Below are positions 16,385 through 25,218 of a DNA stretch of 64,000 bases, one piece after another. Location of the stretch: the NCBI RefSeq assembly GCF_028209885.1, contig NZ_JAQLEM010000001.1:50475-114474 (forward strand), in the 5' to 3' direction. The stretch's first letter is position 1. Each line of letters starts with the position of its first letter. Position numbers and translations under genes: made by a program. A model generated the notes under the pieces. The model was not told where the DNA came from. It saw only the letters and a list, made by a program, of their open reading frames with translations, and did no database searches. The stretch is from Collinsella aerofaciens (GTDB lineage: Bacteria; Actinomycetota; Coriobacteriia; Coriobacteriales; Coriobacteriaceae).

Positions 16385-17296
16385 ATGAACAACGGACTGT
16401 TTACGTACTTAGCAGCATTGCTATTGTTTGGCTCCAACGGCATCATCGCCGCCGCCATCGCGCTGCCGAGCTCCGATATCGTGCTACTACGCACGTTTTT
16501 GGGTGCACTCTCGCTTGTCACCATCCTCGCCATCACCCAACGCCATAAGTTGCAGGCGCCATCTCGCCCCCGCGAAGCCGCAGCCCTCCTCCTCTCGGGA
16601 GCCGCGCTGGGCGCCAGCTGGATTTTTCTGTTCCGCGCCTACCAGACGATCGGCGTCGGCGTATCCTCGCTGCTGTACTACTGCGGCCCCATCATTGTCA
16701 TGGCCCTCTCGCCATTTATCTTTGGCGAAAAACTGACCGGCGGCAAAATCGCCGGGTTTATCGCCGTCGCCTGCGGTGCTTTTCTCATTGCAGCACAAGG
16801 TCTAGGCGGCAATATGCCCATTGCGGGTATCGTCTGCGGTATCGCCTCGGCATTTTGCTATGCGCTGATGGTCATCGCTAGCAAGGGTGCGCCACACATC
16901 GAAGGCCTCGAGAACTCCACGCTCCAGGTGAGCGCCGCCTTTGTGACCGCGCTGGTCCTCACGCTCATCACGCAGGGCGCTCCCTCATTCCTGTCCGCCA
17001 GCGTCGCCGCCAGTATTGATTGGCACGCCGTTGCCATGCTCGGCATTGTCAACACCGGACTCGGTTGCCTGCTCTACTTTAGCGCCGTCGCCAAACTGCC
17101 CGTGCAGACCGTCGCCGTCGTCGGCTACCTTGAGCCGCTTTCGGCCGTCGTGTTCTCGGCCGTCCTTTTGGGCGAAGCCATAACACCGGTCCGCCTGATG
17201 GGTGCCGCGCTTATCATCGGCGGCGCGATTTTTTGCGAACTCGCCGGCAAACGCGCAAGCGCCAAGGCTGGCATAGCCCAGACAGCACGTGCTTAA
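16385..17296 (+). CDS. EamA/DMT-family transporter
   Basis: 303 residues with about ten hydrophobic helices in two EamA halves (first half ending in the SPFIFGEKLTGGK block, second in SAVLLGEAITPVRL). Members export or import amino acids, nucleosides or other metabolites; the substrate is not predictable. Probably regulated by the divergent LysR gene. An A+T-bordered palindrome after the stop is the likely terminator. Confidence 0.88.
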   Translation: MNNGLFTYLAALLLFGSNGIIAAAIALPSSDIVLLRTFLGALSLVTILAITQRHKLQAPSRPREAAALLLSGAALGASWIFLFRAYQTIGVGVSSLLYYCGPIIVMALSPFIFGEKLTGGKIAGFIAVACGAFLIAAQGLGGNMPIAGIVCGIASAFCYALMVIASKGAPHIEGLENSTLQVSAAFVTALVLTLITQGAPSFLSASVAASIDWHAVAMLGIVNTGLGCLLYFSAVAKLPVQTVAVVGYLEPLSAVVFSAVLLGEAITPVRLMGAALIIGGAIFCELAGKRASAKAGIAQTARA

Positions 17297-17330
17297 AAGC
17301 CCCTGTTTTGAAATGCTACCTACGTACATA

Positions 17331-17354
17331 AATAATCCCCAGCTGGGGATTATT
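17331..17354 (+). terminator. Perfect 24-bp palindrome after DMT gene
   Basis: AATAATCCCC-AGCT-GGGGATTATT followed by GT, 34 nt past the DMT stop. It may serve as a terminator, or as an operator for kup. Confidence 0.55.
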
Positions 17355-17454
17355 GTCTAAAATAACCTGATGTGCCAAACTGCTCTTGTATGTATAAAGA
17401 CGGCATAAAGATTATCTGTCCTAGACAGACAACCGGATGTCTAAGGGAGTCCAC

Positions 17455-19686
17455 GTGGCACACAACAAACTGGAGGCAAGCCCCCAAGACCAGCGTGGTC
17501 AAGGCGGGCACGGAGCCATCCCCCTCTCCGCTGGCATGCTGCTCGTAACGCTCGGCGTCGTCTATGGCGACATCGGCACGAGCCCCATGTACACCATGAA
17601 ATCAATCGTCGCCAACAACGGCGGCATCGGTACCGTCAGCGAGGACATGATCCTGGGCGCGCTTTCACTCGTCATCTGGACCATGACGCTCGTGACCACG
17701 GTCAAGTACGTGGTAATCGCCATGAAGGCCGATAACCACAACGAAGGCGGCATCTTCGCCCTGTTTAGCCTGGTGCGCAAAGTAGCACCATGGCTGATCC
17801 TACCTGCCATGATCGGCGGCGCGGCACTGCTCGCCGACGGCATCCTCACCCCCGCGGTCACGGTCACCACAGCCATTGAGGGCCTGCGCACCATCGAGTG
17901 GGGCCACGCGCTATTGGGTGACGGACAAACCAACGTCATCATTATTACCATCATCATTATCTGCGGCCTGTTTGCCATGCAGCGCGCCGGCACCTCGTCA
18001 ATCGGCAAGCTGTTCGGCCCGCTCATGACGCTGTGGTTCTTGTTCCTAGCAGGCGCCGGCCTGTTCAACATGCTCGGCAACCTGTCCATCCTGCGCGCAC
18101 TCAACCCCATCCGCGGCATCATGTTCCTGTTCTCGCCCATCAACCACTCGGGCATCATGGTGCTCGGCTTCGTCTTCCTGTCGACGACCGGCGCCGAGGC
18201 GCTCTATTCAGACATGGGCCACGTGGGCAAGGCCAACATCTACGCATCCTGGCCGTTTGTTAAAGCGGCGCTTATCCTTAACTACCTGGGTCAGGGAGCT
18301 TGGCTGCTCGCCAATAACTCCAACCCCCAGATGCTCGCGATGGATATCGTCAACCCGTTCTATATGATGCTTCCCGAGCCCCTGCGCCCCTTTGCCATCG
18401 TGCTTTCGGCCGTGGCGGCCATCATCGCCTCGCAGGCGCTCATCACCGGCTCGTTCTCGCTGGTATCCGAGGCCACGCGCCTCAACCTTATGCCGCATCT
18501 GCGCATCCACTACCCCAGCGACACCAAGGGCCAGCTCTATATTCCGCTCGTCAACAACATCATGTGGGTCGGCTGCGTCTTCATCGTGCTGCTGTTCCAA
18601 AACTCCGAGCGCATGGAGAGCGCCTACGGCCTCGCCATTACCGTGACCATGCTCATGACCACGACGCTTTTGACGAGCTACATCGCCGGCGTCCTCAAGC
18701 ACAAGCTGGGTGCCTGCGTCTTCGCCCTGCTCTTTGGTGCCATTGAGCTGTGCTTCTTCGCTTCGTGCCTCACCATGTTCTTTGACGGCGGCTACGTCAT
18801 GATCTTCCTGGCCGCACTGCTGTTTGGCCTTATGTATGTGTGGCGCCGCGGTACTGCCATCGAACGCACGCAGACGATTCTGCTGCCCGTCTCCAAGTAC
18901 ATCGACCAGCTCAACCGCCTGCGCAATGACGAGACCTATCCCGTGCTCGCTGACAATCTAGTATTTCTCACCAACAGCCCCGACCCGCTCACGCTCGACC
19001 GCGACGTGCTCTATTCCATCCTGGACAAGCACCCCAAGCGCGCCAAGGCATATTGGTTCATTAACGTGCATGTCACCGATGAGCCCTATACGCACGAGTA
19101 TTCCGTTGAGACCTTTGGCACAGACTTCCTGTTCCGCGTGCGCTTGGACCTGGGCTTTAAGGTCAACCAGCGCGTTAATGCCTACCTGCGCCAGATCGTT
19201 GGCGACCTGATGGCATCGGGTGAGTTGCCGCCGCAGCATCACACCTACTCCATCTACGAGACACGCGGCAACGTGGGCGACTTCCGTTTTTGCATGCTGC
19301 GCAAGATGCTTGCCCCCGAAACGGACATCAACCGCAACGACCACCGCGTGATGGCCATCAAGTACGCCGTCCGCCGCGCCTGCGGAAGCCCGGCACGTTG
19401 GTATGGTCTCGAGAACTCGGCCATCATCATTGAGTACGTACCGCTCTTTGCCCGCATGCGTCCGGCAGTCAAGCTCGTACGCACCCAGGTGCCGCTCGAA
19501 GTTCAGATTGAAGAGGCCGAGGAAATGGAAGTCGACATCTTCTCGGACGACTTGGTCAACGGCAACGAGGCCGGTAGGGACATGAACGTCGATCCCACCG
19601 AGCTGCTCGAGAGCGTCGCCGATACGCCCGAGCAACAGCAACTCGGCGGACTCGAAAGCACCCAGCTCAACGACGCCAACTTCTAA
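17455..19686 (+). CDS. kup: Potassium uptake protein Kup
   Basis: 743 residues. The signature GVVYGDIGTSPMY opens the first helix; about 12 helices follow to residue 470, then a cytoplasmic C-terminal domain, and finally an acidic Glu/Asp-rich tail of about 60 residues. It carries K+/H+ symport into the cell. GTG 17455 is chosen because AAGGGAG lies 5 nt upstream; the ATG at 17437 has none. A TCTGTC/GACAGA dyad lies at 17415-17429. I see no c-di-AMP riboswitch upstream. Confidence 0.95.
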   Translation: MAHNKLEASPQDQRGQGGHGAIPLSAGMLLVTLGVVYGDIGTSPMYTMKSIVANNGGIGTVSEDMILGALSLVIWTMTLVTTVKYVVIAMKADNHNEGGIFALFSLVRKVAPWLILPAMIGGAALLADGILTPAVTVTTAIEGLRTIEWGHALLGDGQTNVIIITIIIICGLFAMQRAGTSSIGKLFGPLMTLWFLFLAGAGLFNMLGNLSILRALNPIRGIMFLFSPINHSGIMVLGFVFLSTTGAEALYSDMGHVGKANIYASWPFVKAALILNYLGQGAWLLANNSNPQMLAMDIVNPFYMMLPEPLRPFAIVLSAVAAIIASQALITGSFSLVSEATRLNLMPHLRIHYPSDTKGQLYIPLVNNIMWVGCVFIVLLFQNSERMESAYGLAITVTMLMTTTLLTSYIAGVLKHKLGACVFALLFGAIELCFFASCLTMFFDGGYVMIFLAALLFGLMYVWRRGTAIERTQTILLPVSKYIDQLNRLRNDETYPVLADNLVFLTNSPDPLTLDRDVLYSILDKHPKRAKAYWFINVHVTDEPYTHEYSVETFGTDFLFRVRLDLGFKVNQRVNAYLRQIVGDLMASGELPPQHHTYSIYETRGNVGDFRFCMLRKMLAPETDINRNDHRVMAIKYAVRRACGSPARWYGLENSAIIIEYVPLFARMRPAVKLVRTQVPLEVQIEEAEEMEVDIFSDDLVNGNEAGRDMNVDPTELLESVADTPEQQQLGGLESTQLNDANF

Positions 19687-19709
19687 CACGCCACCAGCCA
19701 TTGACGACA

Positions 19710-19743
19710 GCGGCCCTGCACCTCACGAGAGACGCAGGGCCGC
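19710..19743 (+). terminator. Hairpin after kup
   Basis: GCGGCCCTGC/GCAGGGCCGC, a perfect 10-bp stem with a 14-nt loop, 24 nt past the kup stop; only a weak T-rich tail (CTTG). Confidence 0.55.
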
Positions 19744-19767
19744 CTTGCATTGCAGTAAAGCTATCGG

Positions 19768-20733
19768 CTACGAACGACGCGGCTCGGGAACCACGAGCTT
19801 ATCGGGGCTCGCGCCCTCGGCATCCATCAGGCTCACGTAGCGAATCGACGGATCCCCATACATCGCGTAGTAATAATTGCCCGTGCGCGCGCTAAAGCAT
19901 CCGGTGTAGATAGTCTTCTCGAACTTGCCATCGCCCATCCTAGACGCACCCTCAATCATCACCACGCCCTCGAGCGATCGGAACATGCGGACGACGTTTT
20001 CGGTCTCGCTCTCCTTTTGCGGGTAATTGGCATTGAGGTACGCCGCCTTTACAAAACGGCTCGGCGAATAGCAGTCACCCGGAATACCGCGCATGCCGGC
20101 ACCCGCGCCATAGGGTTTGAGCTCGACGCCACGCCATGTCGCCGTCTGCGGAAAATCGCTTGTGGCCGTGATATAGGTGCGCAGGTTTTCCATGTGCCAC
20201 GGGAAGGTGGGCTGATTGGCAAGGGTGTCGACCGGATCGTCGTATACATGCAGGCCGTCAGCCATCATCTCGACCACGATGCTGCGCTGGCTGTCGCCGA
20301 TAACCCAATGGAGCAGCGACACGCCCAGCCCCTCTCCTGCAGATTTGGCAACAATCACCGTATCGCGCAGCGCAGCCTCGACCTCGTCGACCGTCGAGAA
20401 CGTCGCTGCCACCCACAGGGGAAACTCATAGGCCGCGATATTGGTCTTGCCATCAACCGGACCCTCGGCATACTCGGCATAACCCGGGAAATTGAGACCC
20501 GCCACGGCGAGGCCCGCATCGTTGCCGCAGTCGAAGAACATAGGGTAGTTCTTGTAATCGATGCACATACCGATCACCGCGTGTGCCGCTGTCACGTCGT
20601 CGATAAACGAATACGGAATGTGAAACCCGCGCGGCATCACGCGAACCTGTTGGCCGTAGTCAAAGCTCCAGTCGAGGTTGCGGCCCAGATACATGTGGCC
20701 AGAATTATCGGTAAATCGAATGCTCGTGCACAT
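19768..20733 (-). CDS. bsh: Bile salt hydrolase (choloylglycine hydrolase)
   Basis: 321 residues, an N-terminal nucleophile hydrolase. Removal of Met exposes Cys2 (MCTSIRF). Arg18 and Asp21 in GRNLDW, the Asn of ANQPTF and the Arg of SPSRF complete the conserved active site. The sequence closely follows bifidobacterial bile salt hydrolases along its length, rather than penicillin V acylases. It deconjugates glycine- or taurine-bile acids and is expected to be cytoplasmic (no signal peptide). AGGAGG precedes ATG 20733. Monocistronic. The gut-host link is strong. Confidence 0.93.
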   Translation of the reverse strand: MCTSIRFTDNSGHMYLGRNLDWSFDYGQQVRVMPRGFHIPYSFIDDVTAAHAVIGMCIDYKNYPMFFDCGNDAGLAVAGLNFPGYAEYAEGPVDGKTNIAAYEFPLWVAATFSTVDEVEAALRDTVIVAKSAGEGLGVSLLHWVIGDSQRSIVVEMMADGLHVYDDPVDTLANQPTFPWHMENLRTYITATSDFPQTATWRGVELKPYGAGAGMRGIPGDCYSPSRFVKAAYLNANYPQKESETENVVRMFRSLEGVVMIEGASRMGDGKFEKTIYTGCFSARTGNYYYAMYGDPSIRYVSLMDAEGASPDKLVVPEPRRS

Positions 20734-20875
20734 AGCGCCTCCTAGCCTTACGTTCTTGCTAAGGTTATTGTCTCCAAACAAAAAGGCGCTAAACACAAAA
20801 GCCCGGACATGACAACAATGCCACGCCCGGACTTACACAAGCAAGATAAACTCAACCAATTCAACCCCGCAGGTC

Positions 20876-20984
20876 GTCTAAGGGGTCAAAGTGCCGCAGA
20901 TTGCCACGAAAGAGGAGCGAAGCGTACTTAAGGTACGCGAGCGACGATTGAGCGGCAAGGTGCGGTGCTTTGGTCCCCTTAGAC
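20876..20984. repeat. 109-bp palindromic element at the end of the deformylase-like gene
   Basis: GTCTAAGGGG.CAAAG..CCGCA on the left is mirrored by TGCGG..CTTTG..CCCCTTAGAC on the right, with an internal palindrome GCGTACTTAAGGTACGC and a GCGA/GCGAC block. The outer right arm contains the TAA stop (20979-20981) of the deformylase-like gene. Noncoding. Confidence 0.75.
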
Positions 20985-21398
20985 CAACTTTCCAAGACAG
21001 TGATCGATCATATGCTGGATCATCTGTGCCTCAAAGCCCGCGTAGTCGCGGCGGCACTCCTTCATCTTGCCGTCGACGATCTGGTCAAAGGCAACCTTGC
21101 ACTTGATATAGCGCGTGGACTTGGTGACCTCCTCGTGCGTCAGGCAGCTCTCTTCCATCTTGCTGGCGCCCAGGCCAAACACCAGACGGGGGTTGTAGAG
21201 TACGTGGGGCTCGCCGGCGTCGTCCAGGTAGACGCAGACCTTCTTGGTGACGCCAATCTGGTTAGCGGCAAGGCAGCCGGCATCGTCGAGCGACTTGATG
21301 GTATCGATCAGGTCCTGAGCAACCGACTCGTCCTCGACGGTCGCAACCTCGCAACGCTGGGACAAGATAGCCTCGTCGTGGCAAAGCTCTTTAATCAT
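20979..21398 (-). CDS. Deformylase-like protein lacking the catalytic Glu
   Basis: 139 residues, paralogous to 13116-13526. Motif 1 is intact (LAANQIG, 43-49) and motif 2 reads EESCLT (82-87), but motif 3 is HMIDH (129-133): the catalytic glutamate of HExDH is Met130. Both metal histidines and the Cys remain, so a metal site may persist without normal deformylase chemistry. AGGA precedes the ATG at 21398; an ATG 4 codons upstream is possible. The stop codon lies inside a palindromic element. Role unknown. Confidence 0.82.
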   Translation of the reverse strand: MIKELCHDEAILSQRCEVATVEDESVAQDLIDTIKSLDDAGCLAANQIGVTKKVCVYLDDAGEPHVLYNPRLVFGLGASKMEESCLTHEEVTKSTRYIKCKVAFDQIVDGKMKECRRDYAGFEAQMIQHMIDHCLGKLV

Positions 21399-21591
21399 AC
21401 GTTCCTCCATAGGGGTCGTTGTAACCGCTTAAGTATACGGTACCCACACGTTTTCATGCGAAAAATACCGTCCGTCTGCCACAAAGCGCCGAACATCAAC
21501 ATGCGAGGAACAACAGCGTCGTAAAGGGGCTATAGTGGGAGCGTTCGTGTCAATCGGCCTAAACTCGGGGCCGAACAAGGAAAGGGTATGC

Positions 21592-22902
21592 ATGGACGAA
21601 CTTTTTCACGTCAGTGAGCGCAAGTCCACAATCGGGACCGAACTCCGCGCTGGACTGACAACATTCCTGGCGATGGCCTACATCATCGCCGTCAACCCCG
21701 CGGTGCTCTCGGGCGCTGGCATCGATGCGGGAGCGCTCGCCTGCGCCACCTGCCTGGGCGCCGGCATCATGACCATCTGCATGGGCATCTTCGCCAACCG
21801 CCCGCTCGCCTGCGCGTCGGGCTTAGGCGTCAACGCGATGATCGCTGGAATCGCCACCACCGTCTGCGGCGGTGACTGGCACGTGGCCATGAGCGTTATC
21901 TTCCTTGAGGGCGTCGTCATCTTGCTGCTCGTGCTTTGTGGCCTGCGCGAGGCCATCATGGACGCCATCCCGGTTGTCCTGCGTCACGCCATCTCGGTGG
22001 GTCTGGGCCTGTTCATCGCCATGATTGGCCTGTGCGATGCCGGCATTATCACCGCTGGCGCCGGTACACTCGTCGGTCTGGGCGACATCACCTCCCCCAC
22101 CTTCATCGTCGGCATCATCTCCATCCTGGTGACAGTCGCCCTCGCCTGCCGCAACGTCCCCGGCTCGCTGCTCATCGGCATCGTCGTCGCCGTCATCGCC
22201 GGTATCCCCCTAGGTGCGACCCAGGCCCCGACCGGTATCATCGCCCCGCTCGACTTCTCGAGCATCGGTGGCCCCATCGCCGACGCCGGCGGCGTGCCCG
22301 CCATCGTCAAGGTTCTTACCGACCCCACGCTCCTCGTCATCTCGTTCTCGCTGCTCATGAGTGACTTCTTCGACACCATGGGCACCGCGATGGCCGTGGC
22401 CAAGCAGGGCGAGTTCCTCACCGACGACGGCAACGTCGAGAATATCAAGGAGATCCTGATCGTCGACTCCGCCGCCGCTGCTGTGGGCGGTTTCATGGGC
22501 GTCTCCTCCATCACCACCTTCGTCGAGTCCACCTCTGGCGCTGCCGACGGTGGCCGCACGGGCCTCACCTCCGTCACCACCGGCGTGCTGTTCATTCTCG
22601 CCGCGTTCTTCTCCCCCATCGTCACCATCGTTTCCAGCGCCGCCACTTGTGGTGCTCTGGTCTACGTCGGCTACCTCATGATGAGCGAGGCCTCCGAGAT
22701 CGACTGGTCCGACGTGTCGCAGGGTTTCCCGGCGTTCATGATTGTCGCCGGCGTGCCCTTCACCTATTCCATCTCTGCCGGCATTGGCCTGGGCTTTATC
22801 GCCTACGTGATCGTCGCGCTCTTTAAGGGCGAGGCCTCCAAGATCAAGCCGCTCATGTGGATCGCAGCCCTCGCCTTTCTCGTCTACTTCTTCGTAGCGT
22901 AG
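21592..22902 (+). CDS. NCS2 purine permease (AzgA-like)
   Basis: 436 residues, about 13-14 helices, starting with the AzgA-type LRAGLTTFLAMAYIIAVNP and containing the SDFFDTMGT and GVSSITTFVESTSGAADGGRTGL blocks in separate helices. This subfamily carries hypoxanthine, guanine or adenine with protons. ATG 21592 follows AAAGGG; the upstream open frame has no better site. Monocistronic with a strong terminator. I see no purine riboswitch in the 193-bp upstream region. Confidence 0.9.
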   Translation: MDELFHVSERKSTIGTELRAGLTTFLAMAYIIAVNPAVLSGAGIDAGALACATCLGAGIMTICMGIFANRPLACASGLGVNAMIAGIATTVCGGDWHVAMSVIFLEGVVILLLVLCGLREAIMDAIPVVLRHAISVGLGLFIAMIGLCDAGIITAGAGTLVGLGDITSPTFIVGIISILVTVALACRNVPGSLLIGIVVAVIAGIPLGATQAPTGIIAPLDFSSIGGPIADAGGVPAIVKVLTDPTLLVISFSLLMSDFFDTMGTAMAVAKQGEFLTDDGNVENIKEILIVDSAAAAVGGFMGVSSITTFVESTSGAADGGRTGLTSVTTGVLFILAAFFSPIVTIVSSAATCGALVYVGYLMMSEASEIDWSDVSQGFPAFMIVAGVPFTYSISAGIGLGFIAYVIVALFKGEASKIKPLMWIAALAFLVYFFVA

Positions 22903-22929
22903 CGGCAAAGCTGCCAAAGCAGAACACCA

Positions 22930-22970
22930 AAGCGCGGAGTCGCATCGAGCGGCTCCGCGCTTTTCTTTTC
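22930..22970 (+). terminator. Terminator after purine permease
   Basis: AGCGCGGAGTCGC-ATCGA-GCGGCTCCGCGCT followed by TTTCTTTT, a 13-bp near-perfect stem. Confidence 0.9.
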
Positions 22971-23038
22971 GGCAGAGCGGATGCATCGGCGTGCGACAAT
23001 TGGGACTGCCGATATCACAACGTCAAGGGAAGCCCGTC

Positions 23039-23704
23039 ATGGAAGCGTGCCAAAAGCAGATAACCGTTTATCCGAATCATACGGAAAGCGCACCTGTCAT
23101 CTACCTCCCCGTGGTCATGGGAGACGGCAGTGAAGTCTACGAGTGCTGCCAAGAGCTCGACTGCCCACCGCTTACCCTTGTCGCCATTGGCGGGCTCGAT
23201 TGGAATCGCGAGCTGAGCCCCTGGGCATGCGACGGGACCGTACGCGATGCCGAGCCTTTCGGCGGCCAAGCTGCCGGTTTTCTTGATGAGCTGCTGAATC
23301 AGATAATCCCCCAGGTCGAGTCGTCGCTTCCTCAGCCGCCCACCTGGCGCGGCATTGCTGGCTACTCGCTGGCGGGCCTCTTTTCGCTTTGGGCCCTCTG
23401 GCAAACCGATGCCTTTGACCGCGCCGCAAGCGCATCGGGGTCCCTGTGGTTTCCTGGCTTTATCGACTATGCGCACGAGCACACGATGCCGAGCACGCCC
23501 GACGCCGCCTACCTGTCACTCGGCAAAAAAGAAACCAAGACGCCCAACCGCATGATGCGACACGTCCTCGAAGACACGCGCGCCATGGAAAAACTGCTCG
23601 GCGAACGTGGTATTCCCACGACGCTGGAGCTCAACCCCGGCAATCACTTTGCCCAAACCGACTTGCGCATGGCCCGCGGCATCCGCTGGATACTGACGTA
23701 TTAA
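23039..23704 (+). CDS. Esterase-D-like alpha/beta hydrolase
   Basis: 221 residues. The nucleophile elbow is GYSLAG (Ser at about 108), with oxyanion region GGLDWNRELSPW near 50 and a C-terminal GNHF likely carrying the catalytic His. The pattern matches the IroE/Fes/esterase D-like family, which cleaves esters including siderophore esters; the real substrate is unknown. No signal peptide, so cytoplasmic. AAGGGA precedes ATG 23039. A strong terminator follows the stop within 2 nt. Confidence 0.82.
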   Translation: MEACQKQITVYPNHTESAPVIYLPVVMGDGSEVYECCQELDCPPLTLVAIGGLDWNRELSPWACDGTVRDAEPFGGQAAGFLDELLNQIIPQVESSLPQPPTWRGIAGYSLAGLFSLWALWQTDAFDRAASASGSLWFPGFIDYAHEHTMPSTPDAAYLSLGKKETKTPNRMMRHVLEDTRAMEKLLGERGIPTTLELNPGNHFAQTDLRMARGIRWILTY

Positions 23705-23705
23705 T

Positions 23706-23741
23706 AATGGCGCCCACGCGTACGCACGGGCGCCATTTTTT
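23706..23741 (+). terminator. Terminator between convergent esterase and uraA genes
   Basis: AATGGCGCCC/GGGCGCCATT, a 10-bp stem with a 12-nt loop, followed by TTTT. It probably acts for the esterase and possibly in both directions, since uraA converges 20 bp away. Confidence 0.85.
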
Positions 23742-23761
23742 GATTTAGCTGAACACAACCG

Positions 23762-25096
23762 CTATTCGACAGTCTCCTCGAGTTCCGAGACATCGAACTC
23801 AAAATCATTACCGGGCAGAATCGCATTGAGCACGATACCGACCAGCGAGCCCACGGCAAGACCGGAAAGCGAAATCGTCACGCCGCCCAGCTCCAGCACG
23901 ATAGCACCGGCGGTGCTATACGCAATACCGAGCGAAAGCACGAGCACCAGAGCCGCCACCAGCACGTTACGGTTGTTCTGGAAATCGACCTGGTTTTCGA
24001 TAAGGTTGCGAACGCCCACGGCACTGATCATGCCATAGAGTACGAGCGACACGCCGCCGATTACACACGCCGGCATGGCCGCAATGACAGCCGCGAACTT
24101 GGGGCAGAACGAAAGCACGATGGCGCAGCACGCGGCAATGCGAATCACGCGCGGGTCAAACACACGCGTCAGGGCAAGCACGCCGGTGTTCTCACCATAC
24201 GTGGTGTTGGCCGGAGCGCCAAAGAGCGAAGCCAGAATCGTGGCAAGACCATCGCCGAGCAGCGTGCGATGCAGACCGGGATCGGCAATGTAGTTGCGCT
24301 CGCAAGTCGAACCGATAGCAGAGATGTCACCGATATGCTCGATCATGGTCGCAAAGGCCAGCGGCATGATGGTAATGATGGCCGTCGTGGCGAGGCCGCT
24401 ATCGAGCTGCGGCCCAAAGAGCGCAAACACGGTGTTGTCCCACACGACGGGCAAGCCAACCCAGGGAGCGGCTGCGACGCCCGAAAAATCGACCTCGCCC
24501 AGCGCAGTCGCAACGGCATAGCTCACCACAACGCCCAGCAGAATCGGCACGATCTTGACCATGCCGCGGCCCCAGATGTTGCAGATGACGATCACGGCCA
24601 CAGCGATAACGGCGACAAGCCAGTTGGTCTGGCAGTTGGCAATGGCAGAGCTCGCCAGGATCAGGCCGATGGAAATGACAATGGGACCGGTCACCACCGG
24701 CGGAAAGAAGCGCATGACACGCTTGGCGCCAAATGCGCGGAACAGCGCTGCCAGCACCGGATAGAGCAGGCCGGCGCAGGCAACGCCCAAGCAAGCGTAG
24801 GGCAAAAGCTCGGCCTCGCCGTTGGGTGCAATGGCGGCATAGCCCGCGATAAAGGCAAACGACGAGCCCAGGAACGCGGGCACCTTACCGCGCGACAGGA
24901 AGTGGAACAGCAGGGTGCCCAAGCCGGCAAACAATAGTGTTGCCGAAACCGAGAGACCGGTGAGCACGGGCACCAGCACGGTGGCGCCAAACATGGCAAA
25001 CAGGTGCTGCAGGCCGAGCAAAAACATGCGCGGGTGGCCGAGCGATGACGCATCGTAGATGGCATCGGTGACGGCGGGCATCGAAGACTGGGACAT
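23762..25096 (-). CDS. uraA: Uracil permease (NCS2 family)
   Basis: 444 residues with 14 predicted helices. It opens with GLQHLFAMFGATVLVP, the UraA-type TM1, and has the TM8/TM10 half-helix substrate motifs AFATMIEHIGD and GAPANTTYGENTG. Proton-coupled uracil uptake is the family role; xanthine/uracil specificity cannot be fully separated by eye. AAAGGA precedes the ATG. Monocistronic. Confidence 0.9.
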   Translation of the reverse strand: MSQSSMPAVTDAIYDASSLGHPRMFLLGLQHLFAMFGATVLVPVLTGLSVSATLLFAGLGTLLFHFLSRGKVPAFLGSSFAFIAGYAAIAPNGEAELLPYACLGVACAGLLYPVLAALFRAFGAKRVMRFFPPVVTGPIVISIGLILASSAIANCQTNWLVAVIAVAVIVICNIWGRGMVKIVPILLGVVVSYAVATALGEVDFSGVAAAPWVGLPVVWDNTVFALFGPQLDSGLATTAIITIMPLAFATMIEHIGDISAIGSTCERNYIADPGLHRTLLGDGLATILASLFGAPANTTYGENTGVLALTRVFDPRVIRIAACCAIVLSFCPKFAAVIAAMPACVIGGVSLVLYGMISAVGVRNLIENQVDFQNNRNVLVAALVLVLSLGIAYSTAGAIVLELGGVTISLSGLAVGSLVGIVLNAILPGNDFEFDVSELEETVE

Positions 25097-25218
25097 GGAT
25101 GTCCTTTCGAATGGAAGGGCGATCGGACATATCGGATAACCTGCCCGAACGATACGATCCGAACCATTGTACGCGATACGCTATGTCTCGCACGCGCCGT
25201 CACCTGCAAACGGTAGCG

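Noticed and set aside
17297..17454. c-di-AMP riboswitch upstream of kup
   Set aside because: The region is too short, and the expected core motifs are absent; only a palindrome and a small dyad are seen.
21411..21591. Purine riboswitch upstream of the AzgA-like gene
   Set aside because: The conserved loop and junction sequences of the purine aptamer are not found.
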